Virus record (IMG/VR): IMGVR_UViG_3300021085_000161
Span: 1-28,127 of that record
Strand: one strand, 5' to 3'
Length of the DNA: 28,127 nt
From: a virus
Positions 7,822-15,768 of this stretch are shown piece after piece. Both the position numbers and the translations under genes were made by a program. The notes under the pieces are model-generated. The model made no database searches. It saw only the letters and a program-made list of their open reading frames with translations, and was not told the DNA's origin. The first letter of the stretch is position 1, and each line of letters opens with the position of its first letter.

Positions 7822-8907
7822 ATGGTCAGGCCACTTGATGTCGCTTGGTCAATCCTCAAAATAGATTTGCACATGGGGAGCGATAGTGCTGGGCACCATG
7901 ATGCCAAACCTGACACTGACCACGGAACCGAGTACGCAAAATACGCCAGTGGTATGTATGAACGACCTGTAATGCATGCCAGAGGAAGAGTCGCTGATTT
8001 CCCAGAATTGAATCATAATGTGGGGGATGAAGAAGTCACAGGGCGACTTATAGAAGCATTTTCAGGTGAGCCAGTGGCCAACTACCTTGACGACATACCC
8101 CTCGAAGTAATTGAGCATGCAATGGGAAGGCTACCGTTCAATTCGGATTTACCTCACATGGAAGGACCGGCAGACACTCCTAATTTCCCTCGGCCCCTAA
8201 ATGATAAATTCGGAAGGTACCATCGAGGAGGCTCAGTACCACGATTGCACGAAGATGGCTCTTATGTTGGTGCGGAATTGAGCGGTTTAGGTGAAATTTT
8301 TGAAGAAGACTTTGACAAGGGCGCTGAGCGAATAGCCAATACCGGTGCTCATGAACATGTACATAGGCTCATCAATGATGAAATTGAACAATGGGTCCGT
8401 GAACAAACCAACATCGAAGCATTGAAGCGAGAACAGAAAGAGAACATTGAACGATTGACTCAACAATATCCCCCTCAAAGGAAGTCCAGTGAAACAAGGA
8501 GGCGATGGAATGGACCAAAGACCGCAACCGAAGTGTTGCGTAGAGCAAATATAGATTTCGAGCCTTACGGCGATGAAAGATACCCTGAAACCTTCACAGA
8601 TTTGGAAGTCGAGCAAGCAGAAGGTGCTTTCAGCCCCTTGCGGTCAATAGGTCACGAATTCGGCGCTTACAGCCTGACACCTGACAGCCGTAGTCCAACT
8701 GGTTTCACGACTGCCGCAGACAGATTTAATGCCATGGGCGACCGCATATACCAAGGGGCTGAGTATTACCACCCAGACCCTACACTCAGAGGCGACCTCT
8801 CAGAATTACATGTAGGTGGACCATCGGAAGACCAAGTGCGCTACGAGCAAATGCTCCAAGAGCAACAAGCGGCAGGGGATGTCAGTCCTCAGACTTCCGT
8901 CCAATGA
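7822..8907 (+). CDS. HExxH-containing protein, putative zinc metallopeptidase-like
   Basis: The protein has 361 residues from the ATG at 7822, in the same frame as the HMG-CoA-lyase-like gene and 15 bp after its stop, without a clear ribosome binding site. Residues 177-181 read HEHVH, an HExxH zinc-protease signature, within a predicted helix (AHEHVHRLINDEIEQW). A second conserved-looking segment SIGHEFGAYS at about 276-285 could supply a third ligand (Glu279), as in gluzincins. The N-terminus carries an AWSILK segment also seen in the DUF6321-like protein. Residues about 190-220 are charged and probably helical. A maturation or lysis protease is possible, but the family is not recognised. 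Its 3' end overlaps the thermosome gene by 26 bp on the opposite strand. Confidence 0.6.
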   Translation: MVRPLDVAWSILKIDLHMGSDSAGHHDAKPDTDHGTEYAKYASGMYERPVMHARGRVADFPELNHNVGDEEVTGRLIEAFSGEPVANYLDDIPLEVIEHAMGRLPFNSDLPHMEGPADTPNFPRPLNDKFGRYHRGGSVPRLHEDGSYVGAELSGLGEIFEEDFDKGAERIANTGAHEHVHRLINDEIEQWVREQTNIEALKREQKENIERLTQQYPPQRKSSETRRRWNGPKTATEVLRRANIDFEPYGDERYPETFTDLEVEQAEGAFSPLRSIGHEFGAYSLTPDSRSPTGFTTAADRFNAMGDRIYQGAEYYHPDPTLRGDLSELHVGGPSEDQVRYEQMLQEQQAAGDVSPQTSVQ

Positions 8908-10387
8908 TGTCATCGATGCGTAGGATGCTAATGCTGACCTCGCTTGCTGACTGAATAGCCTGCTTCACAAGTTCGTACGGCTCCCATACATTTGCCCCTC
9001 CCATTGAGATTGTACCGCCGTTGTAAATATCAGGGCCGTAATCGAAGTTGCCTTGTAGGTGTTCGTTCCTCAACTCAAGGATGGTGTCCAGCGGGTCGTG
9101 ACCTGCGTTCTGCGCAATGGTAGCAGGGATGCTCTCCAAGGCGTTGGCGAAGGCTTCGATAGCCATCTGTGCCCGACCGCCGATTTCAGCGGCACGGGAG
9201 CGCAGGTTGAGGGCGGCGTTCATGTAAGACGAGCCTCCTCCTCTGACGATACGCTCGCTGTTGAAAGCAAGGCAGACCACGCCCAATGCGTCGTCGAATC
9301 CTCGCTCTGTTTCGTCGAGTGTCTGGCGGGTGGCTCCTCGTAGGACCAAGGTAGTGACGCTGTTTTCTCCACCGTCGACATCCTCGATGCTGATGTATTG
9401 CATATCACCCATGGTGAATTGAAGCACCTTGCCTGCTGGGTCAGCACCATTCAAGTCTTCGACTGAGTGGGCCACTGTCGTGCCGAGCAGGATAGCCATG
9501 GCCTCCATGTCGCTCGGAGGGACTCGCTGAGCAACACTGATGTTGTTCTTGGAAAGCAGGGCCGCAACCAGTTCGTTGACTGAATCACGGCAGAAGACAA
9601 CCCCACCTTTCGGTAGTAGGCTGGCAATTTTTTCCACCTTCTCTTGCCAGATGTCCTTGTTAGCGTATTCCTGATAGGACTTGTAGTCACCAACATTTGA
9701 TACATTGACTTGTACGCTGTCCTCTTTCTTGGAAAGCCCAGAGTTGATGAGGACCACCTGCGGTGTAGGTTGGTTCTTCATGCTCGACATCATAAAGGTC
9801 TGATTCAAGATTTTGCCAGAGAAGCAGTACGAATCTTCCAGTGAGCCGCCCGGCTGACACACGACGCTAATGCGCTTGATGTCACCCTTGGCACGGTTGA
9901 CTGCTTCGACACATAGGGCGCTGACTTGTGCCTCGTTGCTCTCCAGTGCTTTGCCTGTGATAGCGGTCTTTGCCACTTGTGACAGATATGGCTCAATGTC
10001 CTCGACGGTGATACCGTTGATGTGTTCCACTGCCCACTTGGCGGCTTGACGATACCCTTTGCAGACTACATTAGGATGCAATCCTTTGTTGAACAGTTCC
10101 TGTGTGTTAGCCAGCAGTTCGCCAGCCAGAATTGTTGTAGTCGTTGTGCCATCGTAGCACATAGTTTCTTGCGTGTTTGCGGCTTCAACAATCATCTTCG
10201 CACCGGGGTGGGTGATGTCAAGTTGTTGGAGGATGGTAGCGCCATCGTTTGTCACGATAACATTGCCACCTCCGTCAACCATCATTTTGTCCATCCCCGC
10301 TGGTCCAAGCGTTGACCGAACTGTGTCGGCAATCGCTTTAGCGGCTCTGATGTTTAGGCTCTGTGCTGTCTGTTTTTTTTCGGTCAT
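8882..10387 (-). CDS. group II chaperonin (thermosome subunit)
   Basis: The product is 501 residues from the ATG at 10387, preceded by GAGAGG; the longer frame to 10537 runs into the upstream exonuclease gene. Family hallmarks are STLGPAGMDKMMVD (about 25-38), NDGATIL (47-53), DGTTTTTILAGELL (79-92), AQNAGHDPLDT near the C-terminus, and the terminal ILRIDDIIG. Group II chaperonins form a two-ring ATP-driven folding cage with a built-in lid. Host subunits are about 540-550 residues, so this one is slightly short at both ends. The usual GDGTT nucleotide loop reads YDGTT. It is the last gene of the leftward series. It probably folds virion or replication proteins, and thermosomes are known from marine archaeal viruses. 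Confidence 0.93.
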   Translation of the reverse strand: MTEKKQTAQSLNIRAAKAIADTVRSTLGPAGMDKMMVDGGGNVIVTNDGATILQQLDITHPGAKMIVEAANTQETMCYDGTTTTTILAGELLANTQELFNKGLHPNVVCKGYRQAAKWAVEHINGITVEDIEPYLSQVAKTAITGKALESNEAQVSALCVEAVNRAKGDIKRISVVCQPGGSLEDSYCFSGKILNQTFMMSSMKNQPTPQVVLINSGLSKKEDSVQVNVSNVGDYKSYQEYANKDIWQEKVEKIASLLPKGGVVFCRDSVNELVAALLSKNNISVAQRVPPSDMEAMAILLGTTVAHSVEDLNGADPAGKVLQFTMGDMQYISIEDVDGGENSVTTLVLRGATRQTLDETERGFDDALGVVCLAFNSERIVRGGGSSYMNAALNLRSRAAEIGGRAQMAIEAFANALESIPATIAQNAGHDPLDTILELRNEHLQGNFDYGPDIYNGGTISMGGANVWEPYELVKQAIQSASEVSISILRIDDIIGRKSED

Positions 10388-10400
10388 GTGTATTCCTCTC

Positions 10401-11012
10401 TTACCATTGTATGTCGAATTCCTTGACAACGCCCGTCTTTCTGCAACGGGCCTTGACAAATCCTTCTTTGTTCCCATGCTCCCACAATTCGTATGCGAGT
10501 TGAGCGTCCTTGAGGCAGTAGTCTGCCACCTTGCCATAGTTGCCTTTGCGCCACTCCAATGGAGCGTCGTGGCTTTTCATTGTCTTCCCTTTACCAAGGG
10601 TGTGCAGACATGCGTCTGCCAACGGAATGGTCGACCCTGTGGCCGACCGTAATTTTGCAGAAGTATCGATGATACAATCTCCTGCCTTGCCGAGAATATC
10701 GCCCGCTGACCAGCAGTCAAGGCTATCTCTGAGAATAGGTAAATCGAAGCCCACGATGTTGTGACCAATCACCTTGCCACCCTTGGCTATGTGTGCTTCT
10801 ATGTCCTTGCCAAGTATTTCTGAGTGTAGGGGTTTTACCTTGACGCCTTTGTCAAGGAATTCCTTTGCTTGTGACTTGTTGCAGTACACGGTACCATCAG
10901 TACCGTCCCATGTAGCAACCACGGTAGGCTCAAAAAGATGGGTGTTGCCCCAGCCGCCTATCTCGTGTGAGAAGTTCTTTGTTTCGATGTCAATAGATAA
11001 GATTCCCGTCAT
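10401..11012 (-). CDS. DnaQ-like 3'-5' exonuclease (DEDD superfamily)
   Basis: The protein has 203 residues. Exo I is ILSIDIETK (Asp-x-Glu near residue 8), Exo II is GHNIVGFDLPIL, and Exo III is YCLKDAQLAYEL (Tyr-x3-Asp), all in the right order for a two-metal DEDDy exonuclease. The C-terminal tail has ARCRKTGVVKEF. I chose the ATG at 11012, which overlaps the stop of the small zinc-ribbon gene as ATGA and follows a GAGG; a longer frame to 11108 would overlap that gene fully. Standing next to the candidate helicase and in the polymerase gene set, it probably trims or proofreads DNA. RNA as substrate cannot be excluded. Confidence 0.85.
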   Translation of the reverse strand: MTGILSIDIETKNFSHEIGGWGNTHLFEPTVVATWDGTDGTVYCNKSQAKEFLDKGVKVKPLHSEILGKDIEAHIAKGGKVIGHNIVGFDLPILRDSLDCWSAGDILGKAGDCIIDTSAKLRSATGSTIPLADACLHTLGKGKTMKSHDAPLEWRKGNYGKVADYCLKDAQLAYELWEHGNKEGFVKARCRKTGVVKEFDIQW

Positions 11013-11161
11013 ACCAGCGGCCTCCCGACAATTGCAAAGACTTCGTTCACGACTTTTGAACATGGCGGACAAATATACTTGGGCCGACCCTTGTAGTCGG
11101 TACCGCACTGTGAGAAATTCTCACCGTGACCGGGGTCACCGCATACCATGCACTCACTCAT
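11009..11161 (-). CDS. 50-residue zinc-ribbon protein
   Basis: This short gene begins MSECMVCGDPGHGENF and carries two cysteine pairs (CMVC and CPPC) with one more Cys between, a likely zinc ribbon. The start overlaps the end of the upstream ATPase gene by 8 bases (ATGAGTGA), and the stop overlaps the exonuclease start as ATGA, so it is tied into the series on both sides. The family is not recognised. Many zinc ribbons of this size bind nucleic acid or a protein partner, and its neighbours suggest a replication accessory role, by inference. Confidence 0.7.
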   Translation of the reverse strand: MSECMVCGDPGHGENFSQCGTDYKGRPKYICPPCSKVVNEVFAIVGRPLV

Positions 11162-12569
11162 TCGGGATTCCTCCCTTGAGGTGCTCCTTGCGTAGGCGTA
11201 CATATTTCTTGACTTTGTGACTGGTTTCTTCAAACAACTTGGCACCGAAATCATTGTACCGCTTGTTGATTGAATTGTTGCTACTGAGGTTCTGGTTCTT
11301 ACCGTATGAAGTGTACAGTTCTGTCTTCCTGACCCAGCCCTCTCCACGGGCATCGTCGAAGTCAACACGCTGACAGGCGAAGTAGCCCTTCTTCCATCCG
11401 ATTTCCATGTTCTTGGCTTCTTTGACACCCATTCCGACCTTCACTTCTGCTTCCAGCCAGTGGATGAGGTTGTGATACAGGTCGTACAGGATTTCCTTAG
11501 CCATGTCAATGTGGTCGCCACGGACAACCCATGTACCCTCAATCATAGCGAAGTGGTGAGCGATGATGTTGGTGTAATTTTGAAGTCCCATGATAAACGA
11601 CGCACAGACGCCTTGCTTGTGGGGGTCCATTTGCTCGACCAAATGGTAGTACTCGTCAATCGCACTGATGAGTGCAGGTACATACGAATCGTCGATTGTG
11701 AACATTTCATCTATGACTTCCATAGCCCATGCTTCCTGAGTGTCATCATCAGCCTCTTCCCATTGCAAGGGCGTGATGCCTACCAAGTCACAGACTCTTC
11801 TGCGAAGGCTTAGTTGAAGTTCGTCAAAGAACTTGATAATCTCGTTGTAAGACACGGAGTGCTTTGTTCTTCTGTGAACACTTGCCGCCAGTTCGTGAGC
11901 GACTTCACGCTTCATCTCGATGGTCCAGTCACGCCAATAGAGCAGTACTCTTTGAAAGATACCCTTGTCCAGTACATGCTCTCTGATTCCCTTCGGAGGG
12001 AATGTTGTAATCCAGAGTGACACTTCGGATTTGATGTTGATTGTGCCATCACGCAAGTGCTTAGTCAATACATTTCGACCAGTGCCTGCGGCATTGAGAG
12101 CCGTCTGTAAGAACAGAACAGTCCCCTCGGAGTGCTGGTTGGGTTTGAGGAGGATGCTCCCTTCGTCAAAGTTCATGCACTTTCGTCCTGCCAAAACGCC
12201 GGGTCTTTGAACAGGGGGCTCATCAGAGTTCTCCTGTACGAATGAACCCACAAGAGCCGCATCTGTACCGGTGCTGTAATCCACAGCCTCTATACCGATG
12301 TCACGACAGACACGCTGTACGATTTCAAATGCTACCGATTTACCTGTCCGTGTGTCCTGAATCCAGAAGACGCTAACTCTGCTATCGATGTTGCTCCCGC
12401 CGATTGGGACTCGCACGAAGGGCAGAGAAACCTGCCCGAGTATGTAAAAGAATGACAACATGCCGGGTATTTCGTTGTTTTTACTTACCTCTCTAAAGTG
12501 ACTGAGGTAGCCCTTTAGAATCGGGTATCGTTGCACGGCTTCGTACTTGTCTGCGTTGTGGTCCATCAT
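11154..12569 (-). CDS. P-loop ATPase, candidate replicative helicase
   Basis: The protein has 471 residues from the ATG at 12569, preceded by GGAGAG at good spacing; a second ATG lies at 12566. An atypical Walker A, QDTRTGKS (71-78), follows a beta strand VSVFWI. MNFDEG (about 132-137) fits Walker B. SLWITTFPP (about 184-192) resembles sensor 1, and GIFQRVLLYWRDW may hold an arginine finger. The order suits an AAA+ or D5/DUF3987-like ATPase. The first glycine of the P-loop is Gln. No other replicative helicase is visible here, and the ERCC4 nuclease and primase genes lie just upstream, so a helicase role is a reasonable inference. The C-terminal third is unrecognised. Confidence 0.6.
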   Translation of the reverse strand: MMDHNADKYEAVQRYPILKGYLSHFREVSKNNEIPGMLSFFYILGQVSLPFVRVPIGGSNIDSRVSVFWIQDTRTGKSVAFEIVQRVCRDIGIEAVDYSTGTDAALVGSFVQENSDEPPVQRPGVLAGRKCMNFDEGSILLKPNQHSEGTVLFLQTALNAAGTGRNVLTKHLRDGTINIKSEVSLWITTFPPKGIREHVLDKGIFQRVLLYWRDWTIEMKREVAHELAASVHRRTKHSVSYNEIIKFFDELQLSLRRRVCDLVGITPLQWEEADDDTQEAWAMEVIDEMFTIDDSYVPALISAIDEYYHLVEQMDPHKQGVCASFIMGLQNYTNIIAHHFAMIEGTWVVRGDHIDMAKEILYDLYHNLIHWLEAEVKVGMGVKEAKNMEIGWKKGYFACQRVDFDDARGEGWVRKTELYTSYGKNQNLSSNNSINKRYNDFGAKLFEETSHKVKKYVRLRKEHLKGGIPNE

Positions 12570-12570
12570 T

Positions 12571-13281
12571 TCATTCTCTCCGTTTCTGATATGTTTTTTC
12601 GACACGCACTGCTTCTTCCGATGTAAGTACATCGATGAGCCTTTGACGCAATACAGGTCCCATACCTTTGACCCGTTTCAGTGATTCGATATAAACCATC
12701 TCCTCAATACTGCCACATTTGTCGATTAACTTACTTACTAAATCGGGCCCAAAGCCCGGAATTGCAAGCAACATGTCCTGCCGCACATCGTTGGTGGACA
12801 CCCTTGTGACCGCCCTTGCGCCGTGTCGACTGGCTGGCTTATGCAACTTTTGATGTAATTTGACAAGGAACATTGCGGCTTCCACATGGTCCTTGGCTTT
12901 GTAAATATGACAATCGAAGTCGGCCATGATGCGGGCAAAGGTTCCCATCAGTTCGTTGGTGACCCGTGAATAAGAGGCTTTCTTGCCTCGTGCTTGTGCC
13001 ATCTTAATGTACTTGGCAATGTCACCATGTACGACCAAAAACACACGCTCACAGTTAGCATCGAGGTTATCGAGTTGCCGCCACAAATGACCGCTGTGAC
13101 TGGACTGAAAGAAATCACTTAGGCTTTTACACTCAACATGCCCGTCACCTGCTTTGTAATCACCCATCCCTTGTAGGAATTGAGATTTGACTAAGATGCC
13201 CTCCTTACGGGCCATGCGCTCCACTGCTTCGTACAGGGGGCCTCGTTCATTACTATCGACGATTAGGGGTGGCGTACTCAT
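12571..13281 (-). CDS. ERCC4 (XPF/Mus81/Hef)-type structure-specific nuclease
   Basis: The protein has 236 residues. The N-terminal nuclease domain has LIVDSNERG (Asp9 and the ER of the family's V-D-x-R-E region), GMGDYKAGDGHVECKSLSDF (Asp41, Glu50, Lys52, replacing the usual GDY and ERK), then SGHLWRQL. The C-terminal 70 residues form two helix-hairpin-helix units (AIPGFGPDLVSKL and RVKGMGPVLRQRL). This is the layout of archaeal XPF and Hef nucleases without the helicase part. Such enzymes cut branched DNA at forks or flaps. The start ATG overlaps the upstream stop as ATGA behind a strong GGAGG. The stop is one base before the ATPase start. It probably processes replication or recombination intermediates. 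Confidence 0.88.
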   Translation of the reverse strand: MSTPPLIVDSNERGPLYEAVERMARKEGILVKSQFLQGMGDYKAGDGHVECKSLSDFFQSSHSGHLWRQLDNLDANCERVFLVVHGDIAKYIKMAQARGKKASYSRVTNELMGTFARIMADFDCHIYKAKDHVEAAMFLVKLHQKLHKPASRHGARAVTRVSTNDVRQDMLLAIPGFGPDLVSKLIDKCGSIEEMVYIESLKRVKGMGPVLRQRLIDVLTSEEAVRVEKTYQKRRE

Positions 13282-13496
13282 TTTTTATCCTCCAGATGTT
13301 TGTGCGAAACACAGTAATTCTTGTCTTCAAGGGCCCATTGTTTGCACCTTTTTTTACTTGCATTGGTACCTTTGCATCTGAACTCATGTGGAGCACCTGC
13401 TTCCCGACAAGTGTAGCACATGGGTTTTTTTCTCCTTTTCCCTTGTGTACTCGGGTTGATTTTCCTTCCACAAAATCTGCACCAATTAACTGCCAT
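13278..13496 (-). CDS. 72-residue cysteine-rich zinc-binding protein
   Basis: It begins MAVNWCRFCGRK with pairs CRFC and CYTC (first half), then RCKGTNASKKRCKQW and YCVSH, a C-x8-C-x9-C-x2-H pattern seen in DUF5763-like zinc modules. Many Lys/Arg residues suggest nucleic-acid binding. The ATG at 13496, behind GGAAG, overlaps the primase C-terminal codons by 11 bases; an in-frame start at 13538 lies deeper in the primase gene and is less likely. The stop overlaps the ERCC4 nuclease start as ATGA. Function is unknown; position suggests a DNA-processing accessory protein. Confidence 0.7.
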   Translation of the reverse strand: MAVNWCRFCGRKINPSTQGKRRKKPMCYTCREAGAPHEFRCKGTNASKKRCKQWALEDKNYCVSHKHLEDKK

Positions 13497-14589
13497 TTTC
13501 AACGCTTCCTGTTTTGTCCCAATACCTACACTTACCAAGACACAATCCTTTGCCCCACAACATCTTGCATGTCTGAGGGTAGTCCTTAGTCACAATCGTA
13601 TCAACTTGATAGCGTGTGACACCTTCATCTTGGTCAGCCCATTGAAGCCGCATAATGTAGTCGACGATTTCTTCGCCGTGTGAGCGGAGGTCGGCATTTG
13701 AGAAATGCTCGATGGAGAGGAAGTTGCGCTTACGCTTGGCCAGATACTTGACCAACTGGACACGGGCATCATGACTGGGGTTGCCTCCAACTTGACAGGC
13801 CGCTTGATTCAGACAAGGGAGTATGATAACATCGTTCATCTTGACCGTTGGTAGGTCGAGTGCCTCGGATTGAGGATTGAAGATTTCAACCTTGTCCGTG
13901 ACCTTGCGGATTTCAAGGGTGACGCCGCTTGTACCATACTCAATGTAGCCACTCTTGTGGGCTTTTGCTTGCTGTACGATGTGTAAGTACCCCTTCTCCA
14001 AGTCTTCTGTTGAAAGAGGGATGCTCCAGAAACCCCGCTTGGCGTTGAACGAGTTGGGGATTCTGATTAAGCCACTCGTATCAAATGGCACGGCAGGGTC
14101 ACAACAATACAGGTCAAATTCCTTGACCCAGTCATTGACTTGACGCATACCTGATTCTTTGATTGCGGACAGTTGTGAACCCGTTGAAGGCGTGAGTGTT
14201 TCTGCTAAGGCTATCCATACATGGTAGCCTCCGCCGCTGAACCACACACCGTGCCTGATGTTCTGGTCAAGCAAATGACGGTGAAGTCTGATGGCTTGCT
14301 CTAACGGCTCTTCCGGCTCGACCAAACCACGATTCCTATCTCGAAAATCGATGGCATCGAAGTCCAGTACAAAGTGACGGATGATGGGGGTGTACAGATT
14401 TACTCTACGATGATGCGGGGCCTGTGTGGCCCGGTACCCATAGACAGTAGTATAGGCATTTGACACGCCATTCTTACCACGCCAGTACCTCTCAAAGTCA
14501 CTTTTGCTGTTCACAAGTTTTCTGAACCCTCTTCCTTTCTCGGTGCTGAGTTCAAGGACTTCACGAGGGTAATCAAGTTTCAGCCTCAT
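13486..14589 (-). CDS. archaeo-eukaryotic primase, PriS catalytic domain fused to a PriL-like Fe-S domain
   Basis: The protein has 367 residues from the ATG at 14589, with GGAGG eight bases upstream; an in-frame start at 14616 is further inside the previous gene. AEP motif I is FVLDFDAID (Asp76, Asp78), motif II is SGGGYH (118-123), and motif III is in SGLIRIPNS (Arg176). The C-terminal part has LPCLNQAACQVGG and later TCKMLWGKGLCLGKCRYW, with Cys259, 341, 350 and 354 spaced like the four Fe-S ligands of PriL. It therefore appears to be a one-chain primase making RNA or DNA primers, instead of the separate PriS and PriL of most archaea. The ATPase, ERCC4 and polymerase genes nearby complete a replication set. 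Confidence 0.88.
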   Translation of the reverse strand: MRLKLDYPREVLELSTEKGRGFRKLVNSKSDFERYWRGKNGVSNAYTTVYGYRATQAPHHRRVNLYTPIIRHFVLDFDAIDFRDRNRGLVEPEEPLEQAIRLHRHLLDQNIRHGVWFSGGGYHVWIALAETLTPSTGSQLSAIKESGMRQVNDWVKEFDLYCCDPAVPFDTSGLIRIPNSFNAKRGFWSIPLSTEDLEKGYLHIVQQAKAHKSGYIEYGTSGVTLEIRKVTDKVEIFNPQSEALDLPTVKMNDVIILPCLNQAACQVGGNPSHDARVQLVKYLAKRKRNFLSIEHFSNADLRSHGEEIVDYIMRLQWADQDEGVTRYQVDTIVTKDYPQTCKMLWGKGLCLGKCRYWDKTGSVENGS

Positions 14590-14815
14590 TTGCCCAGTCC
14601 TCCAAAAAAGCATCAATGTTTGTGAGTATATGCCGAAGAGCCGTACCCTCGGGGGTAAGTAGCGAGTAGTCCAAAGTTATCTCAACCTCTTCACCAAATG
14701 TCTTGATGTTCACTACTCCGCTGTCAAGGTGACTCCAACCCACTACCAGCACACGGTTGTACTTCGATTCAGCCCAGAAGCAAATTGCCTCTGTCACATA
14801 GGGTAGCAACATCAT
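14573..14815 (-). CDS. 80-residue protein of unknown function
   Basis: The gene starts at ATG 14815 within ATGATG, overlapping the upstream nuclease stop, and ends inside the primase start region (17-base overlap). The protein is mostly beta-prone in the first half (VLVVGWSHL, VEITLDYSLL) and helical at the acidic C-terminus (AFLEDWANEAE). It has one cysteine and no zinc motif. No family is recognised. The overlaps on both sides support it as a real gene in the series. Confidence 0.6.
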   Translation of the reverse strand: MMLLPYVTEAICFWAESKYNRVLVVGWSHLDSGVVNIKTFGEEVEITLDYSLLTPEGTALRHILTNIDAFLEDWANEAET

Positions 14816-15768
14816 TCTTGAGCCTCCTCTCGTTTTCTTTGTTTCTCAAGGCGAGTCGGCGGCATCTTCCAATACTTGTCACCGTCGTCCTGCCAAGCAG
14901 GACACTCTGCTATGAATTCACACCAAGCGCATTTGCCGGGGCTTGGGTCGGGTTTGAAATTATTTGTGAAGTAGGCTTCCAAAAGATTGTTGAGTTGTTT
15001 CCGTAGTGAGGTCAGGTAGCGACGGTTCACCTTCTCGTAGGTCACATCGTTGAGTGTGCCATGTTCGCCGGGTCGCTCACCTGCTGGGTAAAACCAGCCC
15101 CAATGGGTCACATCTTTCAGTGGGTGGTCTGCCTTCTGCAAGAGGTCCATGTAAAAGGCCATCTCAGTACGCATACCTCGTATCTTGAAGTTGGTAGGTT
15201 TCCACTTACCAGTCTTCAATTCCATCAAGGCGACTTTCCCTTCCTCTGTTTCATAGCCTCTGTCAATGCTACCCGCAAAGTGAATAGGTACTGTGATGTT
15301 TTCACCATTGAACTCAAAGACCACATCTTGGTACGCATGTACCTCCAATTCGTTGATGATTGGCAGGAACCTGTCAGGGTCCGCTTCAAGGCGTACGAGT
15401 TCCCACTCTATGCGTTGGCGCAGAATTGGTTCTTCGCCCAGCGTGTATGGTTCGTCTGGCTGTGGTAGGCAGGCCATGAGTGCTTCCATTGCACCTTCAC
15501 GGTCTTTCTTCTTAATCTGCGCATATGCCTTTTTGTACACAGGTTTGACATGCAAATAGAAGTGTTCCATTGCATCGTGAACATTCGTACCACGAGTCAT
15601 GGCATCTGTCTGTGGGGACTTCCGTCCATCTTTGCGCTTGTACTCGTACTGCTTAGGGCAGAAAGAGAAATCAGAGGTAAGGCTTGACTTCGTCACACGA
15701 AGCATCTTCTCGTGCCCTTGATACCACTGGTAAGTGGACTTGGCGTAAGCGGACCAATCACGACTCAA
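14812..15768 (-). CDS. PD-(D/E)XK nuclease, Cas4/RecB-like with Fe-S cysteines
   Basis: The product is 318 residues if it starts at the TTG at 15768, supported by GAGGG upstream; an ATG at 15705 (begins MLRVTKSSL) is an alternative. Motifs in order are SSLTSDFSFCPKQYEY with Cys37, GTNVHDAMEH with His64, GSIDRGY with Asp169, ALMELKTGK with Glu183 and Lys185, EMAFYMDLL as the helix after the active site, and KCAWCEFIAECPAW with Cys280, 283 and 289. The pattern of one early Cys and three late Cys is that of 4Fe-4S Cas4/AddB-type exonucleases. It probably resects DNA ends during recombination or replication. No CRISPR array is present, so a Cas role is not implied. Confidence 0.88.
   Translation of the reverse strand: MSRDWSAYAKSTYQWYQGHEKMLRVTKSSLTSDFSFCPKQYEYKRKDGRKSPQTDAMTRGTNVHDAMEHFYLHVKPVYKKAYAQIKKKDREGAMEALMACLPQPDEPYTLGEEPILRQRIEWELVRLEADPDRFLPIINELEVHAYQDVVFEFNGENITVPIHFAGSIDRGYETEEGKVALMELKTGKWKPTNFKIRGMRTEMAFYMDLLQKADHPLKDVTHWGWFYPAGERPGEHGTLNDVTYEKVNRRYLTSLRKQLNNLLEAYFTNNFKPDPSPGKCAWCEFIAECPAWQDDGDKYWKMPPTRLEKQRKREEAQE

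Noticed and set aside
7806-7838. 10-codon ORF starting at TGATG after the HMG-CoA lyase stop
   Set aside because: It is too short, has no motif, and overlaps the start of the HExxH protein in another frame; kept only as a possible leader with no evidence.
10388-10537. N-terminal extension of the thermosome to 10537
   Set aside because: The extra 50 residues have no chaperonin similarity and overlap the exonuclease coding region; the ATG at 10387 has GAGAGG upstream and gives the usual N-terminus.
11013-11108. N-terminal extension of the exonuclease to 11108
   Set aside because: The extra residues come from the frame beside the 50-residue zinc-ribbon gene, and the ATG at 11012 has a ribosome binding site and starts right at the Exo I motif.
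14812-15768. CRISPR adaptation role for the Cas4-like nuclease
   Set aside because: No repeats of CRISPR type or other cas genes are seen; stand-alone Cas4/RecB-type nucleases are common in archaeal viruses for DNA end processing.
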